This document shows positions 13,568 through 21,068 of a DNA stretch of 21,876 bases, piece by piece. The position numbers were made by a program, and so were the translations under genes. The stretch covers positions 1 through 21,876 of the forward strand of contig JAKZTB010000127.1 of the NCBI GenBank assembly GCA_047517345.1, written 5' to 3'. Position 1 is the stretch's first letter, and each line of letters starts with the position of its first letter. Source of the DNA: GCA-2717185 sp047517345. Its GTDB lineage: Bacteria > Pseudomonadota > Alphaproteobacteria > UBA8366 > GCA-2717185. Under the pieces are notes generated by a model, which was given only the letters and a program-made list of their open reading frames with translations, searched no databases and was not told where the DNA came from.

Positions 13568-14880
13568 TTGCTGTCGCCTTTCTGCGGCTCGTCTTCCTTG
13601 GGCGGTGCGCCCGGCCCCTTCGTATAGAAGGTCTTGGGATCGAGATAATCCAATGCCAGACGTTCCTGGTAGGTCGGCATCTGTGCCGGCAACGGCCGGT
13701 TTTTACGCTTATTCACCGACAATTTCGTGGCCAAAAATTCACCGTTAGGTTCATCCTCAAGGGGCCGCGTTTCGATCTTGCCGTCGTCGATCGCGGACTG
13801 GAACGCCTCGTGACCGGCATCGGTACGAATTACGGTCATGGTCCAATCGTCCATACCGATGCCTCCCGCACCGATATCGGCATTCTCCGCCCCATAGTCG
13901 AGACAATAAAGGCAGGCCGGACGCGCCCACTCACGGTATTTCCTGAGCGTCGTTGTGAGAACCTCGCCATCGTCGAGACGGACGATAACCTTGCCCTTGA
14001 TGTTGATGTTTTCGATCCGTTCCGGCGCGACCTCGACGATCTCGGCCAAACGTTCGATACTTTCGTGGGTGAAGCTCTCCGAGCAGAAGAGGCCGATGGT
14101 GAGCGCGATGTTCTCGCGGTACCAAGCGCTCATCTCGAGCTGGATGCTCGACGTCTGTTGCAGCCATACGCCGTCGATTTGGCAAGGCACGCCGACAACG
14201 GCGAGCGGCTTGACGTCTTTGTGCATCGCATCCTGCAGCGCCAGCGTGTTCGGCGAGTAGGTGTAGCGCGAAGCGGCGCAATCGAGAACGTCCTGACGGT
14301 TCATCGCCAGTTTGTGACGGCCGATCTGCTGGGCGTCCGGAAACACATCGCCCAAAATTGCCCCGCCCAGGCGGCCCGTTTCCAACCCGTGAATTAGCAG
14401 CGCCGACGTCATCCCGCCGTCCTGACCGCGTTTGACCAATTCCGGGTCGGTCGCGCGGGCATAAACGCCATAGCTATAGAGCCCGTATCCATCGTCCTTC
14501 GCCGGCGCCCGAAATCGCGCCCGGGTGCGCTCGTTGTCGTCGACCGGACGAAGCACCGGACAAACCTCGACGCAAAGCACGCAGAAAACGCACGCTTCCG
14601 GCCGCGCATTGACCGGCTTCTCATCGGCGTAGTCGAAGACGTCGGCCGGGCAAATCGTCAAGCAGGACGCGCAACCGATGCATTTGCCGGTATCCACGAT
14701 CTCGTCCATCAGGAAATCGACGGCGCGGAATCCGCCCCGGTTGATCTCCGTCCGCCACGCATAAGGCCATTCGCGCGGATCGACATCGTCCTGCAAATAC
14801 GACCGGTAACGGGCGAGAACCGCCGCTGTCTTCGGGTCGATATCGGCCGTTCCGTCGTTGTTTATCGTGTCATCAGACAT
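13564..14880 (-). CDS. frhB: coenzyme F420 hydrogenase/dehydrogenase beta-subunit-like protein with two 4Fe-4S motifs
   Basis: A 438-aa FrhB/FdhB-family iron-sulfur flavoprotein, the module that passes electrons to F420 in F420-reducing hydrogenase, formate dehydrogenase and related enzymes. Two 4Fe-4S motifs lie at C67-x2-C70-x2-C73-x3-C77-P and C97-x2-C100-x2-C103-x3-C107-P. After them come the FrhB N-terminal region (K-R-G-Q-D-G-G-M-T-S-A-L-L) and C-terminal region (V-V-G-V-P-C-Q-I-D-G, I-G-L-F-C-S-E-S-F, I-N-I-K-G-K, and C-L-Y-C-L-D-Y near a late cluster or redox site). The charged N-terminal 60 residues and the C-terminal tail P-P-K-E-D-E-P-Q-K are outside the domain. It is the first gene of the operon, overlapping korA by 4 bp. 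I infer it is the electron-output subunit of the oxoacid oxidoreductase. The symbol marks the family only. Confidence 0.9.
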   Translation of the reverse strand: MSDDTINNDGTADIDPKTAAVLARYRSYLQDDVDPREWPYAWRTEINRGGFRAVDFLMDEIVDTGKCIGCASCLTICPADVFDYADEKPVNARPEACVFCVLCVEVCPVLRPVDDNERTRARFRAPAKDDGYGLYSYGVYARATDPELVKRGQDGGMTSALLIHGLETGRLGGAILGDVFPDAQQIGRHKLAMNRQDVLDCAASRYTYSPNTLALQDAMHKDVKPLAVVGVPCQIDGVWLQQTSSIQLEMSAWYRENIALTIGLFCSESFTHESIERLAEIVEVAPERIENINIKGKVIVRLDDGEVLTTTLRKYREWARPACLYCLDYGAENADIGAGGIGMDDWTMTVIRTDAGHEAFQSAIDDGKIETRPLEDEPNGEFLATKLSVNKRKNRPLPAQMPTYQERLALDYLDPKTFYTKGPGAPPKEDEPQKGDSK

Positions 14881-15226
14881 TCATGTTCGTCCCGGCTGCC
14901 GGTTTAATACAGGGGAGAGATGTAGTTCAGAAAGCGCCACTTTCCAATAACAACATCGTCGCACGCAGTTCTGCTTCGTTTTTCACGCCGCGTACCGACT
15001 TTGCCAAAAAATTCCTTCGGCAAAACGAGTAACCGTGTAACGCCAAAAAACAGCCAATTACACAGCGATTGCGGCCCAAATCGCCCTGCCGCGACGGTGG
15101 CGGATTATCCACTCTACTTCCGTAAGGTCAAGAGCATGCACCAATACATGGGGACGACACCTAAAGAGTCAATTTTCGGCCCATAAAGGCCGTTCGGCAA
15201 CGTCACGCGCTCATGGTCCACCCGTG
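14881..15226 (-). promoter_or_regulatory. 346-bp intergenic region holding the F420/oxoacid operon promoter
   Basis: There is no convincing gene here; the short frames of about 60 codons on each strand have no recognisable features. Visible structure: on the minus strand TTGGAA, 17 bp, TACATC, just before the first gene, a weak promoter candidate at about 14918-14946. It overlaps an inverted repeat GAAAG-N5-CTTTC at 14930-14944. A second inverted repeat TTTGCC-N13-GGCAAA lies at 15000-15005/15019-15024. A short hairpin CGGCC-N6-GGCCG at 15177-15192 lies 35 bp after the acyl-CoA dehydrogenase stop. It lacks a U-tract on the minus-strand transcript, so it is at best a weak terminator. The region looks more AT-rich than the genes around it. 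Confidence 0.4.
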
Positions 15227-16381
15227 CTACCGGAACGCCGCAATCCCGGTGATCTCTCGGCCCTGAATCAGCGCCAGAATTTCATCCGTCGCGTCCGGCA
15301 CCGTCAGCATGCGGGCATCGCGCCACAGCTGTTCGAGACCAATCTCCGCCGTCAAACCCATGCCACCATGGATCGCCATCGCCTTCGAGATCGCTTCGAG
15401 GCACACCGTCGTCGCGTGCCGCTTGGCCATCGCCGCGTCGGCGTTGTTGCGGGCGCCATGGTCCATCAGGTCGAGCGCGCGGTAGCACAGCAGGCGGCTC
15501 GTCGTAATCGCGGTCTGGATATCGGCCAGGCTTTGCTGGATCAGCTGGTGCCCGGCGATCGGCTTGCCGTGCTGAACGCGGACGCCGGCATACTCTACCG
15601 CAGCCTCGAAGGCGCGTTCGGCGAGCCGTGCCGCAACGAGTCCGACCAGCGGCCGGTTGCCGTTCCAGGTGATCGTCAACATGCGCGCCGCATCGCCGCC
15701 CGACGACAGTATATTCGCGGCCGGGACTTCGCAATTCTCGAACACCGCCTCGGAGAGATGGCCCTGGCGTAGCCCGGTCATTTCGATTTCGCGGATTTCG
15801 ACGTTACATTTCGACGGTTCAACGATGATGCGTTTCAGGGTGTTGCGCCCCTTCTCGTCGACGCCGTCGATACAGGTCACCGCCAGAATATCGGCAACCG
15901 ATCCATTGGTGATCCACATCTTGCGGCCATTGACGACCGCCGTATCGCCTTCGACGGTCATGCGCGTGGTAATGCCGCGCGGATCGGATCCTGCGGCCGG
16001 CTCCGAAGTCGCCGTGCCGCCTATTTTTTCGCCGGACAGCATGCCCGGCAGAAAGCGCTCGCGCTGTTCCGGCGTCGCTTCGGCGTGGATGCGCGCGAAA
16101 GTCACGTCGTGCCCCATAATGGAGATCGACAGCCATGCGGGAAGCTGTTCGTAGATCAGCGCGTAATCGAGCATCTTCATGCCGGTCCCGCCCTGTTCGG
16201 CCGGCACACGCGGCGCCGTGATACCTTGCGCCGCCAACACCGTATAGATCTTCGCCATCGCGTCGCGCGGCAGCGAACTGTCAGACGGATGAGCATCCAA
16301 CACCGGCAAGATGTCCTTCTCCACCATCCGTTTGGCGGAATCCTGAATAAGCTGCTGTTCTTCGGTAAACGCGAATTCCAT
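15227..16381 (-). CDS. acyl-CoA dehydrogenase
   Basis: A 384-aa FAD-dependent acyl-CoA dehydrogenase of usual length. F-T-E-E-Q-Q-L-I-Q-D-S-A is the typical start of the N-terminal helical domain; T-S-E-P-A-A-G-S-D at 125-133 and W-I-T-N-G-S at 156-161 are flavin and substrate segments of the middle beta domain; A-I-H-G-G-M-G at 336-342 is in the C-terminal helical domain. The catalytic base normally lies in I-Y-E-G-T; here the segment is V-P-D-A-T with Asp363 in place of Glu. Some family branches have Asp here, so activity is possible, but the substrate class is uncertain. The frame extends to 16456; the ATG at 16381 begins the family-like sequence, with GGAG about 11 bp upstream. Divergent from the TauD genes, so possibly coregulated with them. 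Confidence 0.92.
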   Translation of the reverse strand: MEFAFTEEQQLIQDSAKRMVEKDILPVLDAHPSDSSLPRDAMAKIYTVLAAQGITAPRVPAEQGGTGMKMLDYALIYEQLPAWLSISIMGHDVTFARIHAEATPEQRERFLPGMLSGEKIGGTATSEPAAGSDPRGITTRMTVEGDTAVVNGRKMWITNGSVADILAVTCIDGVDEKGRNTLKRIIVEPSKCNVEIREIEMTGLRQGHLSEAVFENCEVPAANILSSGGDAARMLTITWNGNRPLVGLVAARLAERAFEAAVEYAGVRVQHGKPIAGHQLIQQSLADIQTAITTSRLLCYRALDLMDHGARNNADAAMAKRHATTVCLEAISKAMAIHGGMGLTAEIGLEQLWRDARMLTVPDATDEILALIQGREITGIAAFR

Positions 16382-16461
16382 CGACCGACACGCTCCATTC
16401 CCAGCGATCGGCACGCACGTTAACACGGTGGTCCAACGATCCCTATGTCCGGTCAATTTGT

Positions 16462-16474
16462 TGTCGGCGCGACA
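16462..16474. promoter_or_regulatory. 13-bp perfect inverted repeat in the divergent acyl-CoA dehydrogenase/TauD promoter region
   Basis: TGTCG-GCG-CGACA lies 42 bp before the TauD start, within the 134-bp gap between the divergent genes (16382-16515). It is a reasonable operator half-site pair for a dimeric regulator controlling both directions. No regulator gene is nearby. Confidence 0.3.
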
Positions 16475-16515
16475 TGTTGTAAGGTCCAGACCATCGCCGC
16501 AAACTGGAGAACGAA

Positions 16516-17394
16516 ATGCAAGTCGCCCGCAGTCTCGATACCGATGCCTATCCGTTCGAAATCGGGCCGTTAACCGAGATCGGCGGCGCGGAGATAACCG
16601 GACTCGATCTATCGCAACCGATCGACACCGAAATCAAAGACGCGATCAAGCGGGCCTTTCTAGAGTTTCATATCCTGGTGTTCCGCGATCAGTCCCTGAC
16701 AAAGGACCAGCAGGCGGCTTTCAGCGAGAATTTCGGCACCTTGGAGCACCATGTCGGCCGGCTGCACGATGGGACGCCTTATCCCATCGTACACTCGGTC
16801 ACGAATTTGGGCGCGGACGGCAAGCCAACGGAAAAACCCGTTTCCAAAGGCAACTACTATTGGCACACCGACAAGTCCTACCACGCGATCCCGTCGTTGA
16901 TGACGATGCTGCACGCCAAAGAAGTACCGGAGAACGGCGGCGATACACAGTTCGCCAACACGCGGCTCGGTTACAAGGCATTGTCTGAAGAAATGAAAGA
17001 GCGGATCGCCGATATGAAGGTGGAGCACAGTTGGGAGGCCAGCCGGCGCAACGTCGGCGCGGAGCCGCCGAGCGAGGAGCAGAAACGCGAACGCCCGCCA
17101 GTGACCCACCCGGTCGTGCGGACTCATCCCGACACCGGCGAAAAAACCATCTATCTCGGCCATCATGTCTCGCACATCCACGGATTGGCGAAAGAGGAAA
17201 GCGACGCCCTGGTCAAAGAGTTGGAGGACCACACGACGCAAGAGCGGTACGTCTATACGCACCGCTGGCGCAAGGGCGACTATGTGATGTGGGACAACCG
17301 CCTTCTGCTGCATCGCGCCTTGCCGAATTACAAAGTCGGCAAAGAGCGCCGCTTGCTGCACCGGACCGTAATCATCGGAACCAAGCCGTTTTAG
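16516..17394 (+). CDS. TauD/TfdA-family Fe(II)/2-oxoglutarate dioxygenase (first paralogue)
   Basis: A 292-aa non-haem iron dioxygenase. The metal-binding facial triad is visible: His117 and Asp119 in Y-W-H-T-D-K-S-Y, and the distal His266 in N-R-L-L-L-H-R-A. Arg residues at 278, 279 and 283 are candidates for the 2-oxoglutarate carboxylate. N-terminal G-A-E-I-T-G-L-D-L-S-Q-P-I is typical of the family (G-A-E-I-x-G-x-D-L). TauD relatives hydroxylate taurine, 2,4-D, carnitine precursors and other small acids; the substrate here is unknown. GGAG 6 bp before the ATG supports the start. The stop codon TAG is formed at the left edge of the palindromic element that separates it from its close paralogue. 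Neighbouring CoA-transferase and dehydrogenase genes suggest degradation of a carboxylic acid. Confidence 0.93.
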   Translation: MQVARSLDTDAYPFEIGPLTEIGGAEITGLDLSQPIDTEIKDAIKRAFLEFHILVFRDQSLTKDQQAAFSENFGTLEHHVGRLHDGTPYPIVHSVTNLGADGKPTEKPVSKGNYYWHTDKSYHAIPSLMTMLHAKEVPENGGDTQFANTRLGYKALSEEMKERIADMKVEHSWEASRRNVGAEPPSEEQKRERPPVTHPVVRTHPDTGEKTIYLGHHVSHIHGLAKEESDALVKELEDHTTQERYVYTHRWRKGDYVMWDNRLLLHRALPNYKVGKERRLLHRTVIIGTKPF

Positions 17395-17551
17395 GAGCCT
17401 GTCCGCGTAATGCTTATAGACTGCACCGTGTTCTCAAGGGTTTGGGCTAGGAGGGTGTTGCGTGGCGATGCCGGGGGCATCGCGAGCGGCGCCGGACGAC
17501 GTCCCAAACCCTTGAGAACACGGCCCTTCGGGTCGACCGGACAGGCTCCTA
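17392..17551. mobile_element. MITE-like nested palindromic element with TA flanks
   Basis: A 156-bp element (17394-17549) bounded by TA on both sides (17392-17393 and 17550-17551), as expected for a TA target-site duplication. Its 12-bp terminal inverted repeats GGAGCCTGTCCG and CGGACAGGCTCC are perfect. Inside lies a second perfect inverted repeat with 21-bp arms (17426-17446 and 17503-17523), and at the centre a hairpin of GCGATGCC, a GGG loop and GGCATCGC (17465-17483). No transposase is encoded. Removing the element and one TA joins TTTTAG to GCGAGGACGAC-ATG: the first dioxygenase keeps its stop codon and the second starts 11 bp later. TA duplication suggests mobilisation by an IS630/Tc1-mariner-type transposase, which is inference. 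A repeated extragenic palindrome is the alternative. Confidence 0.7.
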
Positions 17552-17563
17552 GGCGAGGACGAC

Positions 17564-18444
17564 ATGCAAGCTGTAGGGCAAAAGAGAAAAAGCGCGGTCC
17601 GCCCCTTCACGGTTCGCCGCATCAGCGAGGCGCTCGGTGCTGAGATCGACGGACCTGACCTGTCGCAGCCGATCGACGGGACGATGAAGGATGCGATATA
17701 CCATGCCCTGCTGGCGCATCACGTGCTGGTCTTCTGCGACCAGTCCTTGAGCAAGGAACAGCAGGGCCGCTTCGCAGAAAACTACGGCGAATTGGAAAGC
17801 CATGTCGGCCGGCTGCGCGACGGCACGCGCTACCCGGTTATCAATAACATCACGAAAAAACCCCGGACGGCAAGCTGGTCCCGGAAGCGGTCAATCGTGG
17901 CCCCAATCACTGGCATACCGACAAGTCGTATCACGCGGTCCCCTCGGCGATCACCATGCTGCACGGCATCGAAGTGCCCTCGCGCGGCGGCGAGACCCTT
18001 TTCGCCAACATGCGACTGGCCTACGAAGAACTGCCCTCCAAGATGAAATCACGGATCGACGGGCTGAAGGTGCAGCACAGCTGGGAAGCCAACCGCATCA
18101 ATGTCGGCGAAAGCCCGGCGACGGAAGAGCAGAAACGCGAACGCCCGCCGGTCACCCACCCGTTGGTGCGGACCCATCCGGACTCCGGGACCAAGGCGCT
18201 CTATATCGGAACCCATATCGACATAATCCACGGCATTTCGCGCGAAGAGAGCGACGCACTGGTCGAAGAGCTGATGGAGCATGCAATCCAGCCGAAGTAC
18301 CGCTACGACCATACTTGGCGCACGGGCGATCTGGTGATGTGGGGCAACCGCAGCTTGATGCACCGCGGCAGTACCGACTACGACATGGCGAACGAACCGC
18401 GCGTCCTGCAGCGCACCGTCATCATCGGCACGGCGCCGTTTTAG
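17564..18444 (+). pseudogene. TauD/TfdA-family dioxygenase (second paralogue), frameshifted at an A6C4 run
   Basis: Close paralogue of the preceding dioxygenase. Frame 1 runs from ATG 17564 through I-S-E-A-L-G-A-E-I-D-G-P-D-L-S-Q-P-I to about 17860; the rest (H-W-H-T-D-K-S-Y-H-A-V-P, then N-R-S-L-M-H-R-G to the stop at 18444) is in the -1 frame. The change falls at six A then four C at 17855-17864, so one base appears missing relative to an intact 294-aa gene. All three iron ligands lie after the shift, so an uncorrected product would be inactive. A sequencing or assembly error in a homopolymer, a real mutation, or -1 slippage at AAAAAA are all possible; the downstream part shows no other damage, favouring error or a recent event. 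GAGGA just before the ATG is the ribosome binding site. Confidence 0.85.
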
Positions 18445-18486
18445 TCTCGGGCCAGGTCGGCCAAACTCCGCAATTATTGACCATCA

Positions 18487-19668
18487 ATGCCAGCCTTAAC
18501 CGGAATCAAAGTCGTTGACCTGACCCGCGTGGTGGCGGGACCGTTTTGTTCGGTGTTGCTTGCGGATATGGGCGCCGATGTCATCAAGATCGAGCATCCC
18601 GGACGCGGCGATCAGGTCCGCGGACAGGGCGCGATGCTGAACGGCATCAGTACCTATTTCGCGCAGTTCAACCGCAACAAACGCTCGGTCACGATCGATC
18701 TCTACACCGACGCCGGCAAAGAAATCCTGAGCGACCTGATCCGTGGTGCCGACGTGCTGGTGGAGAACTACCGGCCCGGCGTGCTCGCCAAGATGGGCTT
18801 CGACGCGGCGCGGCTCAAAGACCTCAATCCCAACCTGATCGTTGGCAGCGTCAACGGTTATGGCAGCACCGGCCCTTACGCCGACCGACCCTCCTTCGAC
18901 TTCATCGCCCAGGCCATGAGCGGTTTCATGAGCGTGAACGGCCCGGCGGACGGCCCGCCGATGCGCGCCGGCCCGCCGCTGGCCGACCTGATCGCCGGCC
19001 TCTACACCGCCTTCGGGATCGCCTGCGCCCTGGTCAGTCGCAGTCGCACAAAGGGTGGCCAAAACGTCGAGTCGAGCCTGATGAGCGGTCTCGTCAGCAT
19101 GCTGGCCTATATGAGCGCCGATTATTTCGCGACCGGCAACGAGCCGCGCCGCACCGGCAACGACCATCCCGTCCTCTGCCCTTATGGCATGTTCCGCGCC
19201 GCGGACGGCGATGTCGCCATCGCGCCGGCCGGCGAGGTGTTCCTGCGCCGCTTCTTCGACGTTCTGGATCTAACGCAACTCTTCGACGACCCGGATTTTG
19301 CCGACAACGACGCGCGCGTACGCAACCTGAAGCGCATGAACGCCTTTGTCGACGAAAAGATCGGCGAGAGCTCAGTCGACTACTGGATCGACACCCTGAA
19401 CGCCGCCGGCGTCCCCTGCGGCCGGGTCCAGGACATGGACACGCTGTTCAAAGACCCGCAACTGCTGTCGCAGGACATGGTTCTCACCGTCGACCATCCG
19501 GGCTATGGCCCGGTCCGCATGACCGGATTTCCGGTGAAGATGAGCGAAACACCGTGCGAGCTGCGCCTGCCGACCCCGAAGCTTGGCGCCGACACAGACG
19601 CAGTGCTGCGGGAGCTTGGGTACGACGACGATAGAATCGCCGCACTGCGTGCGGAGGACGTGCTTTAG
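18487..19668 (+). CDS. CaiB/BaiF family CoA-transferase (class III)
   Basis: A 393-aa class III CoA-transferase. Diagnostic segments are V-V-D-L-T-R-V-V-A-G-P-F at 9-20, A-D-M-G-A-D-V-I-K-I-E-H-P-G at 26-39, N-R-N-K-R-S-V-T-I-D-L at 62-72, and Y-R-P-G-V at 95-99. The catalytic Asp that forms the acyl anhydride is Asp167 in G-P-P-L-A-D-L-I-A-G. It moves CoA from one carboxylic acid thioester to another without free energy loss. It follows the second dioxygenase by 42 bp on the same strand, so the dioxygenase product, or another acid, may be its substrate; no strong ribosome binding site is seen. The stop codon overlaps that of the convergent CitE-like gene (19665-19668). Donor and acceptor are unknown. 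Confidence 0.95.
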   Translation: MPALTGIKVVDLTRVVAGPFCSVLLADMGADVIKIEHPGRGDQVRGQGAMLNGISTYFAQFNRNKRSVTIDLYTDAGKEILSDLIRGADVLVENYRPGVLAKMGFDAARLKDLNPNLIVGSVNGYGSTGPYADRPSFDFIAQAMSGFMSVNGPADGPPMRAGPPLADLIAGLYTAFGIACALVSRSRTKGGQNVESSLMSGLVSMLAYMSADYFATGNEPRRTGNDHPVLCPYGMFRAADGDVAIAPAGEVFLRRFFDVLDLTQLFDDPDFADNDARVRNLKRMNAFVDEKIGESSVDYWIDTLNAAGVPCGRVQDMDTLFKDPQLLSQDMVLTVDHPGYGPVRMTGFPVKMSETPCELRLPTPKLGADTDAVLRELGYDDDRIAALRAEDVL

Positions 19669-20552
19669 TCCTTCGCCGCCATCGCCTCCGCGAGCGCCAG
19701 CACCGAGCGCGCCTGTTTGAGGTGCGGCATGTCGATCATCATGCCGTCGAGGCCGACGGTGCCGGCACCGGGGTTTTCTTCGAACACGGCGACGATGCGC
19801 TTGGCGTGCGCGATCTCTTCCGCCGTCGGCGTGAAGGCCTCGTTGATCGGGCCGGATTGGTCCGGATGGATCGCGATCTTGCCGAAGAAGCCGGAGCGCC
19901 GCGCCTGCACCGCTTCCACGATCAGCCCGTCGATGTCCCGGAAATCGACATAGACCGTATCGACCGGCATCACTTCGGCCGCCCGCGCCGCAGCGAGGCA
20001 CAGGGTCCGCGCCAGCTGGTAGGGACCGTCATACTCGCCGTTCGGCAGGCGGTTGTTGGTCGCGCTGAGCGCCGCCGCGAGATCCTCCGCGCCCCACGTC
20101 ATGCCGTAGAGCCGCGGCGTCGCGCCGATAAAGGTATCGAGGTCGAACAACGAGCGCGCCGTCTCCGTCGCCACGGCGAGGATCAGGGTCGAACCGAGTT
20201 CCAGCCCCTCGCGCGCTTCCAACGCGTCCAGCGAATGGCTCAGCGCCACCGCCTCGGCGGCGGAATAGGTCTTCGGCAGCAGGATGCCGTCCGGCGCGCC
20301 GACCATGACGGCGGCCAAATCGTACATCGGATATTCCGTGTCGAGCGGGTTGATCCGCACCCAGAGCTGCCGTTTCGAGCGGTCCTTGTGCGCCGAGAGG
20401 AACTCGGCGACCATTTCCCGCGCAACCGGCAGCCGTTCCTTGGAGACGGAGTCCTCGAGGTCGAGGATCAGCGCGTCGGCCTCGTTGCCGAGGCTCTTTT
20501 TCAGCTTCCGCTCGCTGTCCCCGGGGACGAATAGGAAAGACCGTAACGTCAT
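19665..20552 (-). CDS. CitE-like HpcH/HpaI aldolase family lyase
   Basis: A 295-aa CitE-type C-C lyase. The N terminus R-S-F-L-F-V-P-G-D-S-E-R-K-L is nearly diagnostic for malyl-CoA, citramalyl-CoA and citrate lyase beta homologues; L-I-L-D-L-E-D-S-V at 28-36 follows, then T-E-T-A-R-S, W-G-A-E-D-L-A-A-A-L (metal-binding acidic residue) and F-G-K-I-A-I-H-P-D-Q. There is no citrate lyase alpha or gamma gene, so action on a free CoA ester is likely. The frame opens upstream to 20588, but the ATG at 20552 starts the conserved sequence and overlaps the MaoC gene stop by 4 bp. Likely reaction: cleavage of a 3-hydroxyacyl-CoA such as citramalyl-CoA or methylmalyl-CoA. The exact substrate is not resolved. 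Confidence 0.92.
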   Translation of the reverse strand: MTLRSFLFVPGDSERKLKKSLGNEADALILDLEDSVSKERLPVAREMVAEFLSAHKDRSKRQLWVRINPLDTEYPMYDLAAVMVGAPDGILLPKTYSAAEAVALSHSLDALEAREGLELGSTLILAVATETARSLFDLDTFIGATPRLYGMTWGAEDLAAALSATNNRLPNGEYDGPYQLARTLCLAAARAAEVMPVDTVYVDFRDIDGLIVEAVQARRSGFFGKIAIHPDQSGPINEAFTPTAEEIAHAKRIVAVFEENPGAGTVGLDGMMIDMPHLKQARSVLALAEAMAAKD

Positions 20553-21001
20553 ACCGGTTTCTTCAGCATGAGGCCGGAGCGCAGGCAATAGGCGACTTCC
20601 TCGCCACGCTGATTGAAGGCGCGGTGTTCGAAGACGACGATGCCCATGGTCGGGCGCGACTTGCTCTCGCGCTTGTCCTTGATCGTCGTCGTCGAATGCA
20701 AGGTGTCGCCGTGGAAGACCGGCTTCGGAAAGCGCACATCGGTCATGCCGAGATTGCCGACCGTGGTGCCCAAAGTGGTGTCGGTCACCGAAACGCCGAC
20801 CATCAGCCCCAAGGTGAAGATGCTGTTGACCAGCGGCTTGCCGAATTCGGTGTCTTTGGAAAACTCCGCATCGAGATGCAGCGGCTGCGAATTATGCGTC
20901 AGCGCGGTAAATAGCACGTTGTCCATCTCGGTCACGGTCCGGGTGAGCGCGTGTTCGAAAGTCTGCCCGATCTCGAACTCTTCGTAATACAGCCCCGCCA
21001 T
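20549..21001 (-). CDS. MaoC-like hotdog hydratase/dehydratase
   Basis: A 150-aa single-hotdog MaoC-type protein. Y-E-E-F-E-I-G-Q-T-F-E-H at the N terminus and the later F-P-K-P-V-F-H-G-D-T-L strand are typical. The hydratase motif, commonly G-D-x-N-P-x-H, reads T-H-N-S-Q-P-L-H-L-D here: the His is kept, while the usual Asp is replaced by Asn or shifted. Related MaoC proteins next to CitE lyases often act on mesaconyl-CoA, methylmalyl-CoA or itaconyl-CoA, so this may be a branch with a different catalytic arrangement. AGGAG 9 bp before the ATG supports the start. Its stop overlaps the CitE-like start by 4 bp, so the two are coupled and probably act in consecutive steps. Confidence 0.9.
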   Translation of the reverse strand: MAGLYYEEFEIGQTFEHALTRTVTEMDNVLFTALTHNSQPLHLDAEFSKDTEFGKPLVNSIFTLGLMVGVSVTDTTLGTTVGNLGMTDVRFPKPVFHGDTLHSTTTIKDKRESKSRPTMGIVVFEHRAFNQRGEEVAYCLRSGLMLKKPV

Positions 21002-21068
21002 CTCATTCTTCTCCTGTCGTTCGTCAAATGTCCGGACTACCTATCGTTCGAGACCGTCTCGCGCAAGC

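Noticed and set aside
14927..15186. Two short open frames (about 61 codons each) in the intergenic region
   Set aside because: They show no recognisable domain, good ribosome binding site or coding signal; probably chance.
15177..15192. Rho-independent terminator after the acyl-CoA dehydrogenase
   Set aside because: The 5-bp stem is not followed by a U-tract on the relevant strand.
17855..17864. Programmed -1 frameshifting as the preferred explanation for TauD2
   Set aside because: The run is G-AAAAAA-CCCC, a poor tandem slippery site, with no obvious stimulatory structure noted, and the first paralogue needs no shift; kept only as an alternative.
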